64,000 nucleotides of DNA, from contig OY741280.1 in NCBI GenBank assembly GCA_963514095.1, forward strand, positions 15,243,244-15,307,243, given 5' to 3'. A program made the translations under genes and the position numbers. The notes under the pieces are model-generated. The model saw nothing but the letters and a program-made list of their open reading frames with translations, was not told the origin of the DNA and ran no database searches. This document shows, piece by piece, positions 1-15,000 of this stretch; within the stretch, counting starts at the first letter, position 1; each line of letters opens with the position of its first letter. The stretch is from Eutrigla gurnardus (Eukaryota; Chordata; Actinopteri; Perciformes; Triglidae).

Positions 1-37
1 ACATTTAAAAAGTGGGAGATTTGGGAGGAAAGCTTAC

Positions 38-3000
38 TTTGACATAGTGTACTCTGGCCTGACGGGTCGGTCTCTTGTCCTCAGGGAGAAGCTCCTCCTC
101 CTTCAGCCACTTCCTCATCACAGAGACGACATCTGCATGGAAAGCTTTCTGAGGGAGCGAGAAGGGAAAAAGCAGGTCAGGGGTTCAATCACAAGCAGAA
201 AAAGAACCGTTTTTTATACATTTCCCTCAAAGAATGTGGCAGCATTTGCTGTATTCCATTTATTGCCGACTGCTTTGAAACATGCACTGAAATATAAACA
301 GGAAGAGCAGTTCTTGGCAGCTTATAAGAAGAGTGTACTCACTATTGAGGTGTAACTGCCCCCGTTGAACTTTTTCTCAATGGCTTGAAGATCACACACT
401 GGTCGCTGTTCCCTGATAAATTGTGTGCCGTTTGTTTCGCTGCACTGAAAACACAAAAACAACAGTTTAAAAAGGAGCAGTAGGTAGAATTTAGTGGCAT
501 CTAGTGGAGAGATTGCAGAATAACACCCCACCCCCTGTTCACCCCTCCCTTTCCAAGAGCGATGGAAAACTACGCGGGCTTTCGGGTAACGTAAAGGCTC
601 TCTCTAGAGCCAACATTTTGTTTGTCCATTCTAGGCTACTATAGAAACATTGTGGTGCAACACATCAGACTCTGAAGAGGACCCACTTCCGATCTAGATA
701 TGAAGGTCATTCTAAACTAATGAAACCACGATTCTTAGTTTCAGCTGATTATACACTAATGAACATAGTTTCCAATATAAAAACACATTTCTGCAACTAA
801 ATGCTTCTAGATCCCACACATCGATCCTTTAAATAAGACCAAACAACCAATATTACACTTACAATTTGAAACAAAGGGAATGTAAAAGCTTTTTATTGCT
901 GTTCTGGGATATTATCCGTCAACGTACTGCGGCTAAACTCTTACCATTTTACACACAAGGAGGTGCTGAGCGGTGTCATCAGAAAGCAGGTCAGTGAGCA
1001 CCTCCTCCAGCCCGGCGATCAGCTTGCTCTGCAGCTTCTCCTTCAAACCGCTGTGTTCAGTTTGGTGCTTGCTGCAGGGTGAGCAGGTGAAAAACGCGTC
1101 TTCGGTTTGGCTCGACATCAACGCGAACAGCTCATCTGTAATGACAAATGGACACATTTAGAGGCTATAATGATGATTGAGATTATATCTGAACTGTCAT
1201 CTACTACAATATATCAAAGTTCTACATTTATGAATAGACTAAGAACCATAATTTATTAAAAGTGGGTCTTTAAGCATTAATGTCCCTCTTTAAGTACAAG
1301 ATGCATTGAAATTAGTGTAGGCGCTCTTCTATTATTTAAGCTCTAAGTATTTTATTAAACACACAAACAGATGTTTTCATTTTGCAACATTTGATCCTTT
1401 GTAATATTAGAAATTATCGTATTCTCCCACATACTGTAACTCAAGACGGTGTTGAGCTTATGAAACAATAAACCTGGACTTTCCTAGTTTTTATATTCGT
1501 TAGATAAACGGAGTGTTACTTACCCGAAAGTCCTTCACATGTGTGATGAATCCAGTGGCTGCACTCTGAGCACCGAATCATCTGTGTGTGTTGGTTGTTG
1601 TCGTCATAACATTTGTGGCAGATGGTGCAGAAATTACCTGATGTACATACAGATGATTCATTAATCACATCATCCATTTCTAGTGCCACACATTTTAATT
1701 TGAAAACAGACTATGCATGTAAATCATGTCCTCCTTCTAAGCAACATTGGACTGGTTTGGTTAAAGGTTATACTCCATAGCACTGTTGATTGCTATTTGA
1801 AAAAAGTGTTTAATGAGCATTCAAAAATATGACTAGAAAGCCTTCAGAAAACACTGTCTCAGAGGTCTTACCTTTTTTGTGCAGAGAACTGCATTCAGGA
1901 CAAAGATCCTCCTCGTGATTCCAGGCCATGTCCCAAGTCTTTCCAGGAGTCACGCCGCAGCTTTTACACCGGATGCATGTCATGCACACCTGTGCAAACA
2001 CAACGATGTCAGAAAACAGCGAACATGAGGCCTTACAGTAGTTCACACTGCAAAGAAAAACCCATACATTGTCCATGAAATACAGTGTGGTGGCCTTTTT
2101 GACACATACACCAGACTATTAAAAGGTATTACCCAAGGCATGTTGCAGTTCAATGGCTTAGGGTAAGTTGGTCCCAAGCAGGAAGGGTGATAGGAGGTTT
2201 GGCATCTTCTACACTGCAACACAGGCTAGAGGGGAAAATAATAAAAATAAAGTCACTATTGTATTGAAAGATTGTGAGCAAATCCCTGAAAAACATCGAG
2301 AAACTACTTTGGTTTAACGTGACACTTTGGTATACCTTTGTGTTCTTGTTTCGACGGCCACACACGTTACAGAATTTGCAGCGCCTGCAGCACCAGTTCT
2401 CCTTGTTCTCCTTCTGGGGGCGTTCCTCCGGTGAGAGGCAGAAGCTGTGGAAAGGCTCACAGCAGATCTGGCAGAATATCATCTGATGAAAGTGTAAAAC
2501 AGAAGTGTTATTTCTGACACTGCAGAAAAACCAAAACAGAAACATCAGCAAACATGGGGTTGGAGATACAGCGTGTGTAACGTGAACAGAAAGAACAACG
2601 TTGATGTCAGTAACACTATTTAAGCTGTGTGAACTACCTCATGTCGTCCTTTAGTGGCACAGAGCAGGCAGACAGGTTGCGGTGTTGTAGGGACAGAAGT
2701 GAGGACGCTGAGGCCGCCCATTAGCCATACATTCTGGACAGCACAGTCCTCCTGATAAACACAAGGTGAGAAAAAGAGATCAGCTTCTTCTTTGGTATTT
2801 GATAATGCAATTTGATCAAGACCAGTTAATTTCTAACTCCAATCCAATCTCTGTAAAAACTGCACCCAACACAAGATCAAAAACTCACCTTGAAGTCCAC
2901 ACGAATCTTGTACTTGTTCTGCAAAAGGCCCTTTTGGGGAAACCCGTTAGTTAACCCAGTCAGGGTGTTCACTGATGCACACTCTGCAGGATTCTGGGAA

Positions 3001-6000
3001 CGAAGGACATAGTGTTTGTCAGTTGCGGGACAGTTTTGCAGCACTGTCTCTTTTACATAACCGTCCTCCTTCTCTTCAGGCCGATGCCCTCGTCTGTCCT
3101 CCAGATCCTCTTGGGTGCCGTCCTGTAACTCTATGGGTTGTGGATCAACAGTCTGATGGAGCACTTGAACAGTTTTAGCTATGTTAGCTCCGTGCGTCTC
3201 AGTCAAAACATCTGGGTTCTGCACCTCAGACTCTGAGTGCAGTATGGACGGGGGATGTTGCTGAGGTGGTGATGTTATAAATTTGTGCAAATGCAAGGCC
3301 GACTGCACCAGAGTCTTGGGCAAACGGTGCAAACGTAACAGCAGATTTTTCTGCGTAGAGTCTCTTATATGGTGCGGTGAAAATGCAGGCTCGGGATGCG
3401 TTACAGGCTTGGACAGGGGACAATGTGGTGAGGAATGTAAAACAGCACTGTGCGTTAAAAGCTGGGACAATATTGGATGCAACTGTGCAGGACACTGATC
3501 CGGAGACTGGGGACTCTGCTCTGGCAAAGACAGGGCAGACTGCAGGATAAAATCAGGCAGACGGTGTAAGTGTATTTTTAGCTGCTTCTGCAGCTTCGGC
3601 ATTGGGCTTCTGGATGGGCAGGTTTCTGGTAATGTTTCTCTGGGCTCCGTCTCCTCCGTGTTCTCCTGTTCCTGTGGAGGAGGGGACTGCCTAAGCCAAC
3701 CAGCACGAAAGGTTCCAAAGTGACACAAATACTAGTGACATGCAAAGGTGGCGACCGGCAGCAGCCAAAGTGACAGAAAAAGAAGGTAGTGCTATGATTT
3801 TAAGATTAGGCAGGAATAAGAGGTAAAAATAAGGTAAAGAAGATGCATTGAGCAGCTGTAGAGGCACACATTAAGTATATTATGCATGCACCAGTACAAA
3901 GAACACTTAAGAAACTAATGTCTACACTACGATAGACACTATCAAATATGTATTCATGTGTATTGTCATTAAAAAAATCTCTGATGTGTGGCAGGAAAAC
4001 TGATGTGCAGATATGTATGTGCATTTCCATTGTGTGATTTCCTCCATGCAGGTTCTTCAATTAGATATATGCATGTTGTATTGTAAGTTTATTGGTTGGT
4101 ATAATGTTTTTTAAAAAGAAAATGTCGAAGCATGCCTTTTGCATCCACCAGCATACTGTCAACAATCCCGTTTGTTTACATTCTGCCAAGATTTCTGGAG
4201 CTAATAAAAGCCCATAAATTGGGTGAAACCAGGAAAAGCCACTTTTTTTTTTTTACATCCACTCATGTAGACAACACGTTGTTTATTTGGTGTACTTTCT
4301 TCTTTATTCTCGTCTTCAAAATATGACGGCTTCCTTGGTTGCTGGCGCGTGAAGGAGGAGGAAGATGGAGTTACTGGGTTGTAGGGCTGGCAAAAATAAC
4401 GTTTCAATATTCGTACTAAAAAAAGAACAAATTGGTTCAAACTAGTTCTGTCCATTGTGTCGATGACACCGTGTCCTAACAAGCCACGAGCAAAGCAGGA
4501 CACCAATTTGAGCTGAACTTTTGCGAACCCCTATGTCTATTCATTCCCACCACTCTTTTTGAATGCGTTGCAATTACTGTGGAAATGCTGATTCGTGAAG
4601 TTGAAAGGAGGCAATACCTCTTCATTTCACTGCAAAAACCTAAACAAAGCCACCTGAAAGTTTCCTACTTCCTGTTTCTGGAAGATAAGTGGTTAGGTTT
4701 CCAGTCTGATCTCAGCTCAGACAGGTGATGAGTATGTGGTTTGCTTATCTGACGTAACGTAGCGCTTGCTGTTAGGACACAATGTCACTCCCTCAGCCAC
4801 CGTGTTATTCCATCAGTGTGGCTGTTGTTGAATTATTCCTAGTTTAGCTTGACGTAAAATTAAATTTCTCCCTTCAAAACAGGCCAGTCAGTGCTTGCAA
4901 GACAGACAGCCTTGACAGTGCTGCTTTCACAAGTGAATATTATTTTCCATATTTGAACATCTGTTTTCTTTTTTTAGCTTTTCAAATATATATTCAAATG
5001 TAGCTTTTGGCTTGCAGAAACACAAACCAATGAGACATCAATGAGGAGCAGCAGATAGTCATCATGACCTCAGGCCATGAGGTTTCAGATTTTAACATGC
5101 ATGCACAGGGTCTTCTTCATTCTATGAGCGTGTGTGTATGCATGGTTACATAACATGACATGAAAACTGGCATGCATCACCAATTCACAAGAAACAAACA
5201 CAAATGGAGACATTCAACACTTGGGAGCAGTGTCTTTATATAAATCTGGCAGAATTTCTTATGAAAGATTCAAGCAATGCCGATTTAAAAAAGGTAAAAA
5301 ATAATAATAAAAAAAAAGCAAAAATCATGTGCAATTCTTTCAAGACAAAGCTTTGACAGTGGAAGAGCAAACCGTTCCTAATTCGCAAGACTGCTTGATT
5401 AGATTGGCATGTGATTCAAAGAAATCAAATGTACATGCCAACTAGAACAAGCAGAAGCAAAGAGTCAGGCAGCTTCAGCTTAGCAGAGTATTATCAGCAG
5501 TATAGCAGCCCTTTCAACACTGAAAATAGTGGTGTTAGAAAGTGATGGTGGATTTTACTAATCAGCTGTACTGATGATAAACATAAAAAAATGTGTTGTT
5601 GCCAAAAGGCTTATACTATTATTGTTAGTTTTTTTGTTTGTTGCAATATTAATTTAAATTTCAGTGAAACTAAACATGTGATAACTAGTTTTGTGCATTT
5701 ATTTCTCTCCCTCTCTTTTTAAACAGTCTCTTTATTTGAAGTGATAACATTCGGTTATTGTGGTTGTTGTTTTTGCCTATTCAATGCTCACACTTGGATT
5801 GGGAGGTCATTTATTTCTATTTTCTGAATCTTGCGTCTCCTCATGATGAAAAGTCCCAAGCAGAAACCCTTTGCCACGTGTGAATAATGTTGTATTATAT
5901 ATGTATGTCGCAGAAGAAAAAATTTAACTTGGTGGCTAAATGTGTAAAGTACAAATTCTCATTTTACAGGATTGTTTGCAATCTGCAAACCCTAGATGCC

Positions 6001-9000
6001 CCTAAATCCTCCTTGCTAGGAGAGCGTTTCCCTCCAGTTAAGATACAGATTATGTGTCAAAGCCCTGATCCAAAAAGAGGAACCGACTTGTGTTTTATCA
6101 TGAACAAACCTTAACTAATCTATAATTTATAAAACATGAGGTTAAGCACATGCGAGGTGTTAAACATGAAAGAGACATTTCAATGTCAGAAACGGAAGTT
6201 AAGCAAGGCTGAATTTGAAAGATTAGACCCACCCATTCCAACACAGATGATTAAAATAAAATTAGAAAACAACAGTGAGATGCAGACCTGAGCAAAGTGT
6301 TCCTTGGAAATACTTGTGTTTTTTTGTCCAAACTGTCAGTTAAGCTTTAATTTTTGAACTGACAGATTAGTTGATAATATGTAGTAAAAGATTTAGATTT
6401 AAAAAGATTTATTTATTATTTAACAGGCCAGAAGATGCACAAAAAAATAAAATAAAAACATTTTCCAAAAATACAGTTTGACCCAGGTTTGATCAGGTGG
6501 AACACTGGAAGTAAGGAGGGAAATCTGCTGGTTGTTTTTACCTTCAAAGCTCTGGGTCTGCCCACAGCTCCTCTGGAGAACGGCCGGCGAGGCTTCACCA
6601 CCTCATTCGGAGGGTCATCCGGTAGTGATGTGCCATCTTGAGAAACGACACCTCCAAAAGAAGAAAGAGAGATCTAAAGACACAATCCTGATTCTTCTGC
6701 ATTTATCATATTCATTTATTCATCACATTTATTTTTTTTGGTTAAAACCAGTACACTATGTAACCAAGAAGATGTTTGCATTGGAAATGGTTTTCTAGAT
6801 GAGAGTGAGCTAATATGACAAGCCTGTCTTCTCTTCTTCTCCACTACACAAACTGCCCAGAGGATATAGCTAGCTGTCCTACACAGTCCCCATCTATATT
6901 ATCTTTGTGCACTTACATTGTCAGTTTCTGTGTAACTCTCTATATACTGCAGTGTGTGTGTAATGCAAACAAAAAAATCTGTATATCCTCAAAATCTTTC
7001 ATTATATTTTCGAATGCACGTTGTTGGTGTTTTCAGGGGGCATAATATGATAGACTGTTCACAACATTAATCATGTCAAAGGTCTTAAGCCATTACAAAT
7101 ACAGAATACAGTGCCAAGAAAATACACAGATGTTTTAGTCCAAAAAAAAAAGCTTTGGTTACCTTGGTTGCCAGCAGCAGCTACAGTTGGCTTGACATCC
7201 AGTTTATCTTCTTCTCCTTCAGATTCGGATATCAGCAAGCTGCTGTAGCAGCGTGGTGTGATGTTACGCAGGGACTTTTTTCTGACCTCAGGCGTCATCG
7301 AGGACGATCCCTCGTCTGCGCCTCCAAATCCCCAGTTTGTGTCCTCGCTGCTTGAAACGGAGCCCGAATAATGCCTTGCCTGAACTGAGAAACCGGAGAC
7401 ACATGATTAATGTTGTGAAAACATCTGGATATTCAGTTGAATTTATTTGAGAGAAATTATCATCGCAAAAGAGACAAAAGAGAAAAACGAAAGCAGGAGA
7501 AAACATTAATTATTAGAGACATACGTTTCAATGGTTTGATGACGCGCTCAGTCTTTGCTTTCTCGATTCGCTCACACTTCCTGTATCTGGGGGAAGAAGA
7601 AAGAGTGCAGTGTAATTAAACTGTATATCAAAAGGGAAAGTTTTGAAAGTGGTAGACATCTATGAATGTGTTTGACTGTAATAGTTGACTGGCCTACATT
7701 AATGGTTTACAAGAAAGACATTTAAAGTATTTCCACGCTTCATTAATAGGTTAAATAGAATTTTAAGCACCACCTACGGAAACAATCGATAATGCACTCG
7801 AAACGAAGTTGTCAAACTTGAATGTAAATGCCCATAATATTATCCGTCTTTACAAGATGAAAGAAAAATGATCCAGCCTTTACTTGTTTGTGTTGACCAC
7901 ACCCCGACCATTGTTTGACTATAAGGTAATCACAATGTAAATACACTGTAAATGACAGGTTACACAGTTCAGCGTCACTTGTACAGACGTTTGCTCACTC
8001 AATGTACATTTAAAATGACAAAAAACCCAACCCACATAACACAGGAATGCAGTAAAATCAGCCTGTTGACCAGCCTGTCTCTGAAAAGTCAACTATCTAA
8101 ATGTGTGATTAGTTTAACTTACATGCAACACTGCCGCTTGGTGTTGGGCCCCCCGAACTTGGGCTTATCGCGGCAGTTGGTACACTTTGCGCAGTCGTCC
8201 TCTATCAAACAGCCTTTGCAGCATCCACAGCGGCGGGAACGGACTCCCCCAGGTGCATATTGACTCTGGGCCTTCTTCTTTCTGAACCTGTGGCCCTTCC
8301 CCCTCCCCCTCCTCCTCCTCTTCTTCTGGATGTGTTCCTGAGTGACAACCCACTGAGCCCTTCCCCGATCAGTGACGTCATCGTCATCATCTGCCACATC
8401 TGCAAGCGAGAGACCGATAGGATGGGTATAAAGAGCCTCAATATGTATGGCAAATATTATTTAAGAACATGTAATGAGGGGGTGACATCATTGGATGCCA
8501 AAAACTTACTATTCAGCTTGCAGGAGACATTACAGGTCTAACTGCTGTGATTGAAGGTGCTTATATACACACATTAACTGGTCGTTTGTCTGGTTTCTAC
8601 AGCTACAAGTTACTACTGGCTGCCTGAAGTGTCAGAATTTAGAAAGAATAAAGTTAGATGCCTGGACGAACACATCAGGAGCCTCTGGTGGAAAAATCCC
8701 TTCCTGACTTTTTTGGGGTTGAAATCTAGGATAGATATAGAATAGATTTGAAACTCAATTCCTTTGACAACCTCTGGCATCCCCCAGTGATAATATTTCA
8801 ATGCCAGCTGGCACATTACCGTCATAATTTTAAATGAATAATGTAGCTGGAATAACATTGTGCTTCCCAACAGCACTAGATGTGTTCATTAGGAGACAAA
8901 ATTCAGGGCAGTGAGTCTACTTGTCAAACGGCACTTCCTCACCTCTTACTGAGTGATGCTCACTCGACCAGTGTTGGGTAAAGCTTTCCAACAGCGGTGG

Positions 9001-12000
9001 CTAATCTGTGTGTGACAAAAGATATTTTTGCTGGCAAATATCTTGGTTACAACTACATTGAGCTAACAAAGCAGTTTATGTTTTGCGCTCAGCAGGTTAC
9101 GTTTGCCAAAAGCTATCAATATTGTGCTCTTTTACAAAATAATCTATTTTTAATGTTGTGTGTTGATAACTGCAGAAGCGTAACTATACCAGTTTGAAAT
9201 ATTTTAGCTGGTAAATGTGTTGATTATAATACATTAGCAGAGCAGCTTTGCCAAATAAAAACTGTCAGAAATGCTAATGAAGCATTGAGGAGCAATTTAA
9301 TAAAAGAAAAGAAAAAAAACAGTTAACCTACCTGAGAGCATGGCAATAAACGGTATCATGTCGATCTATTTTTTTTTTTTTTTTTTTACATCAATCTGTG
9401 AATGATGTAGTCTTTCTGACGAATCCAGAAATGTAGTAACTCCAACTGCACTGCAGCAAAGATCAATGCTGCACACTGACATGCTGTAAGCTTCTGAACT
9501 TGTCTGTGACGGATTCATATATATTAAACTGATTGATGGATTAACCAAATTAAATGAATTCATTTATTCAAACGTTTGCTAAAATGAACACTTGAACCAT
9601 GATGAGTTGATGAGCTGTGATGGTGCTCGCTGCAGTTCTGATGGTGCGGACAGTAACGGATTTAACAGCTTTCTACATACACAATCCACTGTCGAACCAT
9701 GATGAGGTTTATCATACAAGTATTCAGCCTCTCAAAAGAGACAAAAACATGTTAATTTATGAAATACATGAAATTTTACTGCCAACTGCAGGCAACAAAA
9801 ATTTGAAGTCTTTATTTGGGAGAAAACTGAATCCAATGCTTTACCATGACCGTGACCTGCAGCTACAAATTAGGTGGTAAAGTCTTCTTAAGTCCCCCCT
9901 TTGTGTTCTAATAAAACTATTTATCATCCATGTCAACCCATAACTGCAATGATAATGAAAAAAAATTATGATGAAACGTAGGTTTCTTGCTTCTTAAACC
10001 TCAATTACAATCTTTGCATATTCACAATGCATTGCAAAAATCAACGAGCTGCTCATCTTCCTCGAGTCAAGCTACAGTTAAGTTAACTTCTGCATTCTGC
10101 TCAACAACAACACATGTAGATGCACTTTACCTTCTGCTACGGGAGAAAAGGTGATGCCCTCTCTCTCGTGAAGTGGCAGGGCGCTGAGTCTGGGGATATC
10201 ATCGGGCACCATGGCACGGGGCTGCCCCAAAGCCACCGCTGCTGCCCGACACACATGTTTGATCCTCGGACCACCTAGAGGCTGCTCCTGTACACAAACA
10301 CAAAAAGTACAGTGTCCATTTTTTAGTGCAAAAGTTAGAAACAAATCAATATATTCCTCATGTAATTTGAGTTTACTACTTGAGGTGCTATAACTGTCTT
10401 GTATATTGATTGTTTTTGAATGTATTTACTTTGAAGGTGCCCCAAGAAAGCTGGATTTTTTTTATTGATTTAGCAGCTTCCACTGCTTTAAGTATAAAAG
10501 TATGACTTTTTTTCCTTATGGCTCAACGCCCTGTACTTTTAATAGTTTGTTTCTCATGACTGCCTGCACACAAACAACACAGGCAGCCTGCGTTACAGTG
10601 TCGCATAATAAACGATCGACGCTAGAACCAAACACGTGTGATTACAACAAATGCAGAACACTGATGCTGCTTCACTAAAACTGAAAAAAGACAACATAAA
10701 AACTCACATTTTCAAGTTTAAAGTATTACCTGAGGACTGAGATCTTTTGGAGACATGCCAACTCTCCTTCTCCTCCTCCTCCTTCCGCTCACTGGCACTC
10801 GTGGTTCTCCGGAGCCCAACTATCGGACCAGACGAGGAAGAAAAACAAGGTTTTATGAAAGAGATGCAACACATAATTATGTTACGATGCTTTCTTTCAT
10901 AGATAGCCAACATTACAATAAGACTCAAACAGGCAACAAATCAAATGTTACATGAACAGTTATACTATACTGTATTGTACTGGCACCAATGTTGCGTATT
11001 AGGGTGACAATGGGGCAGATCTATTCAAGTACGTTCTAAAAATCTTGATTTCTTCTGCACAGATTTTATCTTTTGATTCTTACATGTGTCAACTTGAGTT
11101 GCTTCTGCTGATCAATCTTGATGAGCTGGACTTTGGCTTTCTTCAGCAGGTGGAGCATCGTCTTATTAGCACCACTGAGACCAATCCGATGGCTGGGCCC
11201 GCTGACCTCGATCGCCTCCTGACTGTCCGCAGTCACACCTCCTGCTTCATCTGTGTGAAATGAATAAAGCAACTCTGGTCAAATGATAAACAACCAAACG
11301 CCCAGTAATTGCATAACCTCCTGGAAAATACACATAAACTAAACACTCAGGTAACCACTCTTTAAAACTTCCTAGATATGTATCTATCTATATATACACA
11401 ACATTGCATTCTCCATCAAGTATTTCCTGTCTAGTTCTAATTTGACCTGTCTTCTTGAAATTCATAAATAAAAAAAAAGTCTTTGCTATTTTGTCTCAGG
11501 TGTACCTGAAACTAAAGTGTGTAGACACATTAATGTTAAAAAAATATGTTTTACTATTCCAGTAGAAATTTCGTAAAAGGAAGCATATGTTGCATTTGTA
11601 AAAACAAGACATTTATCAATAATTACACAAAAATATGAACGCATTCTTACCATTGGTGCCTGTATCTGATAACGGCAAATGTGAGTCTGCTTTCACATCA
11701 GCGTTGACCATCACGGCTAGTTTCCTCACAACACCAGGAGAGTCCATCTCCTCCATCACAAGCTTTGACCGTCGTCTCTTCCTGACATGAGCGGTCAAAC
11801 CGTCACCATGATGTGTATCGTCCCCCTCAGTGTTGATGTGGCCTTTCTTTTTCTCTGCCAGTTTCAAGGTCAGTTTCTTGAGGTTCTTGTAGATCTCTAG
11901 GTGGCTCGTGCCTGTCCTGGGCTTTGATGAGAAGTTTGTCACTGCAGATGGACTGTCAGCCACCGATATTGATGCACTGTCCGGCTGCAGTGAGTTTCCA

Positions 12001-15000
12001 TCATAGTCTGACTCCTGCCATGATGGACTTGGCTTTCCGTCCTCTCGTTGTTGACTTTTCAGCCATGTTGAGAGAGAGCCCTTCGGAAAGGAAATAATTC
12101 CCTCATCCAAGAACCTCTTTGGAGTTTTAATAACGCGCGATGACCGTGCACTCATTACAGGAGTGGATGAGTTGGTTGAACTCTGCTGGACTGAGCTTGG
12201 CTCAGCCTCGGATTGAATCATATTTTGACTTTGCGGCTGCTGTTCATTGCCGTCCGGCACTGGTATAGCAAAAATAGGCTCAGGTACGTATGTGTAAAAC
12301 ACACGCCTAGTCCGTTTACTACCCAGTTTTGGTCGTCTAAATTCAGGAGGGTTTTTTGGTTGCTTTCGCCTGTGTCCAAACAATGATCTATGTTTTCTCT
12401 GTTTTCTTTTATCAGGAGAGTCTGTGGCTTTGCACTCAAGAGGCATTGCTGCCTCCTCTCCACTCTGGGCACCAGCCTCAGCTCCAGCCTCTGGAGAGGC
12501 ACCCATACCCTTGGCTTTTCTCTTCCTCTGCCGTTTGTGAAAGGACGTGAATGACGGTGCGACTGCCTGAGATGTGCGTCTGGTGTGCCCAATTTGAAAG
12601 CCCCTCATGCCTTTCACAGATCTCTGTGGCTGCGATTGGTCTGTGTCTGAGTCCTCCGACACCTCACCTCGTTCTCTGACCTTGGAAGGTTGCCTTGTGC
12701 GACCAGCTGGGTTAGAAGCCGTTTGGTTTTGCGTATTGCCTGAGTGTGCTGATTTTCCTGCTTTCCTGATAAGGTCAGCTGATCTTGTAGTGCTCTGTCT
12801 ACCTGAGGCCTGCTCACCTGCATGTTTGGCTTTTGCAGTGAGAGCTACCTGCTTGCCGTGCAGTTTAATTACCACCTTGGGTATTTCTTTGTCTTCTGTT
12901 GGGCTCTCCATGTCAAGCTGTTCTTCTTTTGGGGACCTTTGTACAATTTTCCCAATAAGAGTTGGTTTTCGGCTCTTGGGTATAATCTTTCCAATGACAG
13001 ACTTTGCTGCCAGAGAACGCCTTGAAGATTGGGGAAGCTCTTGGCTAAGTAATGTTGACTGAGGAGCTTTCTGTGGAAAAACTGTTGTGGTCCCAAATCC
13101 AGTGAAAACTTCCTCCTGGAGAAAAACACAGAAAAAGCAGAACCTTGTAATGACTATAATACATTTGGACATGAAGGAAGATAGGACAGGTATGCTGTAC
13201 CACTTCAATCACCTAAAGCCCAAGTTATGCTTCCGCGTCGACACAACGCATGGGGGCTTGCGGACCCCTTACGTCCTTGCGGACCCCCCTTACGTCCAAC
13301 GCAAGGGCCTGACGTGCACCTCCCAAAAATCCTAGACGCGCGTCGAGGCGATGCAACACCAACGCAGCGGCATTGGCTGTGATTGGTCCGCTAACTACAT
13401 CCGCTGGAGACCGCTATCCGGTTTCTACTCAAACACCGCCATTTAAACTTTTAAAAGGCTACTTTTATTGTTTGCACCTTGTTGCTTTTGCACAAAGAAA
13501 TAAAACACCAAGTTCTGAAAAATTGTGGATGTTTAAAGCCGGAAAGTAAACAAATACGCTATAACGAGGCTAACGACGATATACGTCAAGAGTCTCGGTT
13601 GGTCGGTCAGTCTTTACAAAAAACATAGCGCCCTTTACCGGTGTGGCATTGAATTGCATTTCGACACGTAAACCCAACGCAGAACCATCACGGTCTCCAA
13701 GCAACTACGCGGAAGCATAATCAGGGCTTAATGCAGACACGAAAAACAAAACATGAGAATCCCATCATTGTCATAATATGGCTTAAAGCTGACAAATGCC
13801 ATGTAACCTTGCTATCATAACAACACACTGAAACACAACATAACTTAGAAAGCACCTAAAATTCTTTATTGAAAACATAATCATTTTCTTCTGTCTCTTC
13901 AATAAGGAATTTTAGGGGCATTTCTCCATAAATAACTTTCCAACCTTGCCCCTTTCACTTTCAGCAGATGTCAATTTGACAATGAGGACACAAAGCAGTA
14001 TTGAAAACGTTTCCATGAAATCCATTTTTTTCAGCTGATCGGCTCTTCTGACCAGCCTACAAAGAGACCACCAATTAAACTATTTAGAATGAATATCACC
14101 GGATCCTAATATCAATATTAATGTATTTGGGAAATTGAGGATCAAATTTTTTTGTTAGCTCTCCCATAATCAGAGAACCACGCCGTTGTTTACTTTTAAA
14201 GAAGCTATCCGTGCTTAGGTGGGGTGGTAGTCCAATGAATTAACTGAGGGCCCCTGTGCACTAATTCATACCATAACACTCTGTTTTCTTCCTACCTGTT
14301 AATGTATAAGACAGTTCAACTTGAAAGGAGTGAAGTCTAAAAGTGACGTGGTTTCTTACGGAATGCCCCTTTAGTACCATATGTGAGTCATCACTTAATT
14401 AACAGTCATTCAGTGCTACAGCTTAGTGTTACATCCCAACAGTGGCACTAAACAAAGCAGATTTTGGTTTCAATGTTTCAATGAGAGTTAACTTCAAGAG
14501 ATATTTCAGGAGATTATCTGCCTGTACAGTGTGCACCATCTCTGCATGTGTCTAATTGTAAGTGAGATATGCAACAATATTTTTTATCTGAAATAAATCA
14601 GGAGTTTAGCACTCAAGCTAGAGTGGAATAAAAGAAGAAATTGGCATTTTAATAGAGCGGAGTACAGGAAATATACATTCAAATCACCATTGCTATAAAG
14701 GTTTACATTGATTAATTGGAACACACCCTCCAGCATCCTCACATCCAGGCACCCATCTACCTCAGATGCAATGATTGTACACTAAAGAACATCAAGAGAG
14801 CACACTTTAACTTGACTGCCAATTACTCACATCCATCTTCATGCGCAAAATAAAGACACCAAAGATTTCTCAGACATGAAATCATCCCATCCGATATCTA
14901 TTCCAACCCGCTGCAGAGCACATGAGTGTGTGGCACTATGTGACGTGGGGTACTCCAGTTGAACAGCACCCACAAGCTTCGAGCAATGTGACTCTGTTAC

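Noticed and set aside
12607..13062. Plus-strand 151-codon frame
   Set aside because: Antisense of the large kmt2b exon 2, whose minus-strand frame is 488 codons with conserved blocks.
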